Shown: positions 62,138-64,000 of the stretch, in pieces | Layout of the letters: the number at the start of each line of letters is the position of its first letter | Position numbering within the stretch: position 1 is the stretch's first letter | Source: Undaria pinnatifida | Taxonomy: Eukaryota; Sar; Phaeophyceae; Laminariales; Alariaceae | Length of the DNA: 64,000 nt | Direction: 5' to 3' | Assembly (NCBI GenBank): GCA_012845835.1 | Contig: JABAKD010000017.1 | Span: forward strand, 1,044,001 to 1,108,000 | The notes under the pieces: generated by a model | Seen by the model: only the letters and a program-made list of their open reading frames with translations | What the model was told of the DNA's origin: nothing | Databases searched by the model: none | Program-made: the position numbers and the translations under genes

Positions 62138-63947
62138 AAACAACAGCAACAAAAACAACGCCTCTCCCCTGCAACCGGGGCAAGAAAATCCCACCTGTCC
62201 CACGCCTCCCGCCAGCCCACAGTCGATCGCCGTGGGCATAGGCAGATAACGCCTCTCTACCAGCAGCAGCGTCCCCGGGTCGATATCCTTCGATGCCATG
62301 AAACCCCTCCCCCCTCCCCGGTGAGGCAAGCACGCCTCGTAGCGCACGTAGGGGTGCTGAGGGTAGCATGACAGGCGGGGGGCGGGGGCGGGGGTATACT
62401 CATTTCATACATAGCCGTTGTCGTACGACCATAGACGATTGCATACCCACAATGCCGAGACGGAGCACGTCGGGTTTTCATCAACCGGGCAGGCATTGCG
62501 TGCACCAAGTGCACGAAGCGCCGTGGGAGAGATAAAACATAAATATTGAGAGATTAGGATAGAGATCGAGAGGAATACGCAGCATTAGCAGATTCCGACT
62601 GCCTTGCCGTAGGATAATCGCAGGCCTGTAAAAAAGATCACTGGAATAGAGGAAAGAACAAAAACGAACCAGGAATCAGGTATCCCACGACTGCAGGTTG
62701 CTGCACACAGGCGTTACCCATCACCTGGTACACCGGGGGAGCCGAAAACGGCGCCCGAGCAACCCCCGTCCCCTCTCCGAGGCATTCATCACCGGGGGCG
62801 TCACTATCCTTGGGCGATGCCGATGATATTTGTTGAAACCCCGCCCCACCTTCCGGTATTGCCACCTCGTGAAACTTCGGCAGAAGTGCTTCCCACAAAT
62901 GGCTCTTTTTTCGCGCCGAACGGTTGGGGTTTGCAGTTGCTACAGGCGGCGTTGGCAGTGGTCGCTTTGAAGGCTGCGAAAGAGGGTTTCCAAGAGGTGT
63001 ATCGGGAGAAAGGGGAAGGAGAGGGTATAGATGTGGTGTGCACGTGTGACGCATGCCGCGGCGTTTGGGAGCATGAGTGGCAAGGCTGTTACGTTCAGTT
63101 ACTGATTTTGCTGTCGGTATTCAGGCAAGCAGGCAAGCAGGCAAGTGCAGGCAAGTGCAGGCAAGTGCAGGCAATTGCAGGCAGGTGTAGGCAAGTGCAG
63201 GCAAGTGCAAGCAAGTGCAGGCAAGTGCGGGCACGTGCAGGCAGGTGCAGGCAGGTGCAGGCAAGCAGGCAAGCAGGCAAGCAGGCAAGCAGGCAAGCAG
63301 GCAAGCAGGCAAGCAGGCAAGCAGGCAAGCAGGCAAGCAGGCAAGCAGGCGAGCAGGCGAGCAGGCGAGCAGGCAAGCAGGCAAGCAGGCAAGCAGGCAA
63401 GCAGGCAAGCAGGCAAGCGGGCAAGCAGGCAAGCGGGCAAGCAGGCAAGCGGGCAAGCAGGCAAGCGGGCAAGCAGGCAAGCAGACAAGCAGGCAGCCAA
63501 ACAGCCCAACAGCAAATTGGCGGGACTGTCAGGTTTTTCGTGGCCTAGTCTCTACTATTAATAATATCAAGTCAACAAGTCAACAAGTCAACAATTATAC
63601 GGACAGGAAAGAGGCGCTGATAAAAGCAGCCAGAGCCGAAAGGTGTTCATGACCTCAGCCAAACAGCTCAGCATGAAGGAAGAGCATAGTCACCGCGAAT
63701 GCTAGCACTGGGAGCAGAGGCACAGTCATTGCTCTAACGGTCATGGTTGCTTGGTGGTGTTGGGGTGTGCATTGCACACGAATGGAGACTTGCAGATCCC
63801 TGATCCCGTCATGGGAGAGAGCTCGCTGTTTTCTGCAATCTGTAACATTTTTCGGACCCTGCGTGTTGCAGTTACTTCCCTTACCGTGGACTCAGCCTGG
63901 GCTTCATCGCTGTCCGAGCCAAACAGGGCCCAAGGATCTGCCGTCAT
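51973..63947 (-). CDS. SET-domain (SMYD-like) protein methyltransferase, at least 10 exons
   Basis: Probable S-adenosylmethionine-dependent lysine methyltransferase; substrate unknown. Exons in order: 63947-63885, 62356-62195, 62013-61880, 60340-60179, 57984-57926, 57850-57775, 57296-57124, 55570-55494, 54243-54111, 52166-52123. All phases agree, 361 codons so far. SET signatures: RGFMASKDIDPGTLLLVER (N-flanking strand), 'YLHPAMTNHSCRANAIKW' (NHSC motif; the usual Pro-Asn is Ala-Asn), 'IRAGEEITISYLEP' and post-SET 'FGFDCDCRLC' (CxCxxC). No MYND zinc finger was seen. The tail is helical, TPR-like in position. The 3' end is unclear: after GTAAGG at 52122 the frame stays open to TGA at 51973, or splicing may continue to exon-like blocks at 48.4-49.0 kb. 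The 5' end assumes exon 1 (DPWALFGSDSDEA). Confidence 0.88.
52123..52166 (-). CDS. SET gene exon 10
   Basis: Acceptor gccgcatcag|GA and donor GAAATG|GTAAGG. Encodes STEEAGSDTECAEM after a junction Gly. If the donor is skipped the frame runs on (VRQASDELPASFGGEGGG) to a stop at 51973. Confidence 0.6.
52275..52505 (+). mobile_element. TIR-5 element copy 2, expanded
   Basis: Same ends as copy 1 (aaaaacgtcggggttgac and gtcaaccgacatatttg), but about eight 13-16-base 'agccgtcaaggaa' units where copy 1 has about three. Confidence 0.8.
52507..53212 (+). mobile_element. TIR-4 element copy 3, with a nested TIR-2 copy
   Basis: Left 'gatgctacggtagaggtgca', right 'gcacctgtatcgtggcacgc'. An AT-rich 'tatactattaatagtat' stretch (52563-52645) and TIR-2 copy 4 (52769-53180) are inside. 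Confidence 0.6.
52769..53180 (+). mobile_element. TIR-2 element copy 4
   Basis: 'ggtgtgctatagagagcaat', then four larger 'ccttatatcgggataccgcc' modules of about 60-70 bases, each with 'ctccaaagcgattttgaccg'. Confidence 0.75.
53290..53790 (+). repeat. AGATCAT-type degenerate repeat
   Basis: 'agatcatatagatcatg' units (53294-53545) then 'cagatcatccagatcatcc' (53625-53770), within SET intron 9. Confidence 0.8.
54111..54243 (-). CDS. SET gene exon 9
   Basis: Acceptor ctcgtgcag|GTA and donor TGCAAG|GTGAAA. Encodes VRWAGVLSELLSYRLQAKRY, LGCRHIALARADKLIAKACV, AILQ: a helical segment after the post-SET cysteines. Confidence 0.8.
54570..55045 (+). mobile_element. TIR-2 element copy 5 with 18-copy minisatellite
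   Basis: Left C run and 'ggtggtgttctatagagggc', right 'cgccttatgggggacccc'. Between 54703 and 55025 lie 18 near-identical 18-base units (ttatatcgggataccgcc). The unit is a multiple of three, so open frames result on both strands; they are not genes. Confidence 0.85.
55494..55570 (-). CDS. SET gene exon 8
   Basis: Acceptor cccctccgatcag|GC and donor AGGAG|GTAAGG. Encodes AVAMNVLERRLEATESVVEL plus SKAKE. Confidence 0.8.
55662..55882 (+). mobile_element. TIR-1 element copy 6
   Basis: Starts 'tcagggatttttcacggg', ends 'gacccgtaaaaagccctgg'. A second, partial unit (55915-55993) repeats its right half. Confidence 0.8.
56000..56550. other. Unassigned SET intron 7 sequence
   Basis: No exon, repeat or RNA gene recognised. 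Confidence 0.35.
56555..56830 (-). repeat. SINE-A copy 4 with a different tRNA-like head
   Basis: On the minus strand the head is 'cccggtggtctagtgatatg', then a body with 'gggactttttctcgtgcaaa', 'cacgagagcgtg' and the end 'cttgtccagaagctggaa'. The head resembles that of SINE-B, the body that of SINE-A. Confidence 0.6.
57124..57296 (-). CDS. SET gene exon 7 (post-SET cysteines)
   Basis: Acceptor cgtcgtcag|C and donor GGCAGG|GTGGCG. Encodes ISYLEPREIALASRQTRLKD, QFGFDCDCRLCHSSS... SEGRGEPGQ. C-x-C-x2-C is the zinc-binding post-SET motif. Confidence 0.88.
57775..57850 (-). CDS. SET gene exon 6
   Basis: Acceptor ggcggtgcag|AT and donor AATAAC|GTGAGG. Encodes SKGPADSNLSEIRATELIRA, GEEI; with exon 7 this completes GEEITISY. 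Confidence 0.85.
57926..57984 (-). CDS. SET gene exon 5
   Basis: Acceptor gcgggggcag|G and donor CCCAAG|GTCATC. Encodes ANAIKWQAGKSMSDTPASQ, continuing directly from NHSCR of exon 4. Confidence 0.75.
58020..58235 (+). repeat. Purine-rich tract and (GGGTA/GGGCA)n
   Basis: G/A-rich 58040-58095, then about 18 GGGTA or GGGCA pentamers (58139-58232). Not the TTTAGGG/TTAGGG telomere repeat. Confidence 0.8.
58400..59320. other. Unassigned SET intron 4 sequence
   Basis: A-rich then mixed sequence; no exon-like segment with splice sites in the right phase was found here. Confidence 0.4.
59327..59532 (+). mobile_element. CAA-tailed retroposon copy 2
   Basis: Body like 49921-50075 ('gatatatgcgtgtaccactt', 'cctggggtattcctccac'), tail (CAA)n of about 40 bases from 59487. 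Confidence 0.65.
60179..60340 (-). CDS. SET gene exon 4 (NHSC motif)
   Basis: Acceptor ccgtatgaag|A and donor TGCCG|GTATGT. Encodes HEEVAKSMILELGERSTEAG, LDARGIVRLFGALQSNGFAS, GIYLHPAMTNHSC, the core SET strand with the cofactor-binding NHSC. Confidence 0.9.
60820..61100 (+). mobile_element. TIR-3 element copy 3
   Basis: Left 'cgaatcgtcccacggtacac', right 'cccctagcgtgggatgcct'. A single 'gagctcaggaaattcttgga' unit. Confidence 0.6.
61135..61345 (+). repeat. SINE-A copy 3 (5' truncated)
   Basis: Shares 'gcgcgagttg', 'gtgggaatgctgaacc', 'atgcgcgata' and 'gacacctgtggccacggctt' with copies 1 and 2; the tRNA-like head is missing. Confidence 0.6.
61880..62013 (-). CDS. SET gene exon 3
   Basis: Acceptor cgtcatcgcag|GAG and donor GACCAG|GTGCGG. 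Encodes EELCLKWILALPLPRLKEVL, GELRWLHPQKLEDLPAEESE, SLMT; 'LHP..L..LP' fits the SET-I region of SMYD-like proteins. Confidence 0.85.
62088..62160 (+). repeat. (AAC)n triplet tract
   Basis: About 20 AAC triplets in SET intron 2. Confidence 0.9.
62195..62356 (-). CDS. SET gene exon 2
   Basis: Acceptor tgctaccctcag|CAC and donor GGACAG|GTGGGA. Encodes HPYVRYEACLPHRGGGRGFM, ASKDIDPGTLLLVERRYLPM, PTAIDCGLAGGVGQ, the start of the SET fold. Confidence 0.88.
62817..63102 (+). CDS. Candidate exon on the plus strand, unrecognised
   Basis: Open frame MPMIFVETPPHLPVLPPRET... AALAVVALKAAKEGFQEVYR... VVCTCDACRGVWEHEWQGC, with an amphipathic helix and a CxCxxC cluster. It lies inside SET intron 1 on the opposite strand. 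No family is recognised. The minus strand is open here too, so this may be chance. Confidence 0.25.
63120..63495 (+). repeat. (GCAAGCAG/GCAAGTGCAG)n minisatellite
   Basis: First about 14 decamers (gcaagtgcag), then about 29 octamers (gcaagcag) with cgg and gag variants. All six frames give long repetitive open frames, which are not genes. Confidence 0.95.
63885..63947 (-). CDS. SET gene exon 1 (probable)
   Basis: ATG at 63947, donor CCACG|GTAAGG. Encodes MTADPWALFGSDSDEAQAES plus T, phase 0, joining exon 2 in frame. A second ATG 33 bases upstream (MTNRRHTRSRAMTADPW) is possible. The 1.5-kb gap to exon 2 could hide another exon. Confidence 0.5.
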
Positions 63948-64000
63948 TGCCCTGCTGCGTGTGTGCCGGCGATTGGTCACTCTGCAGTGGATGCTCTCTG

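Noticed and set aside
62817-63652. Long Q-A-S-R-Q-A-G-K or P-A-C-L-L-A frames
   Set aside because: Produced by the octamer minisatellite in all frames; no non-repetitive domain is attached except the candidate stretch before 63102.

Overview
This is eukaryotic nuclear DNA with low gene density. Two genes are split into short exons by long introns, and everything else is repeats and transposon remains. The mix (an IMP-GMP-type 5'-nucleotidase, a SMYD-like SET protein, a DIRS-type tyrosine-recombinase retrotransposon, a LINE tail with a 'LLYGCVTWSP' motif, many small inverted-repeat elements and triplet/pentamer arrays) suggests a stramenopile. A brown alga is my best guess, from general familiarity rather than any marker gene.

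Layout. 0-5.3 kb: tRNA-like SINE and a decayed DIRS-like element (reverse transcriptase, RNase H, tyrosine recombinase). 6.1-10.3 kb: Gag and protease of an LTR-type retrotransposon, interrupted by a palindrome with 0.81-kb arms. 10.3-25.4 kb: no convincing host gene apart from a possible small secreted-protein exon. It holds a PIF/Harbinger-like element, a LINE fragment, inverted-repeat elements, and three consecutive head-to-tail duplications.

25.7-47.04 kb (+): a HAD-family cytosolic/IMP-GMP-type 5'-nucleotidase gene. Its 16 exons join in a single frame to about 573 residues, with all four HAD motifs. The introns contain a 1.2-kb pentanucleotide array, SINEs and several inverted-repeat families. 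Six or more exons have degenerate tandem copies of themselves, splice site included, in a neighbouring intron; the terminal exon lies in a five-copy array.

52.0-63.95 kb (-): a SET-domain (SMYD-like) methyltransferase gene converging on the nucleotidase. At least ten exons join in one frame and carry the NHSC motif, the GEE..ISY motif and a CxCxxC post-SET cluster. Between the two gene ends lies a tandem array (47.6-49.1 kb).

The most interesting pattern is twofold. First, tandem duplication of exon-intron junctions recurs in several introns. Second, several unrelated inverted-repeat element families carry an internal minisatellite that is single-copy or short in one member and expanded in another. 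All family names here (SINE-A, TIR-1, etc.) are local labels, not database names. No similarity search was run.
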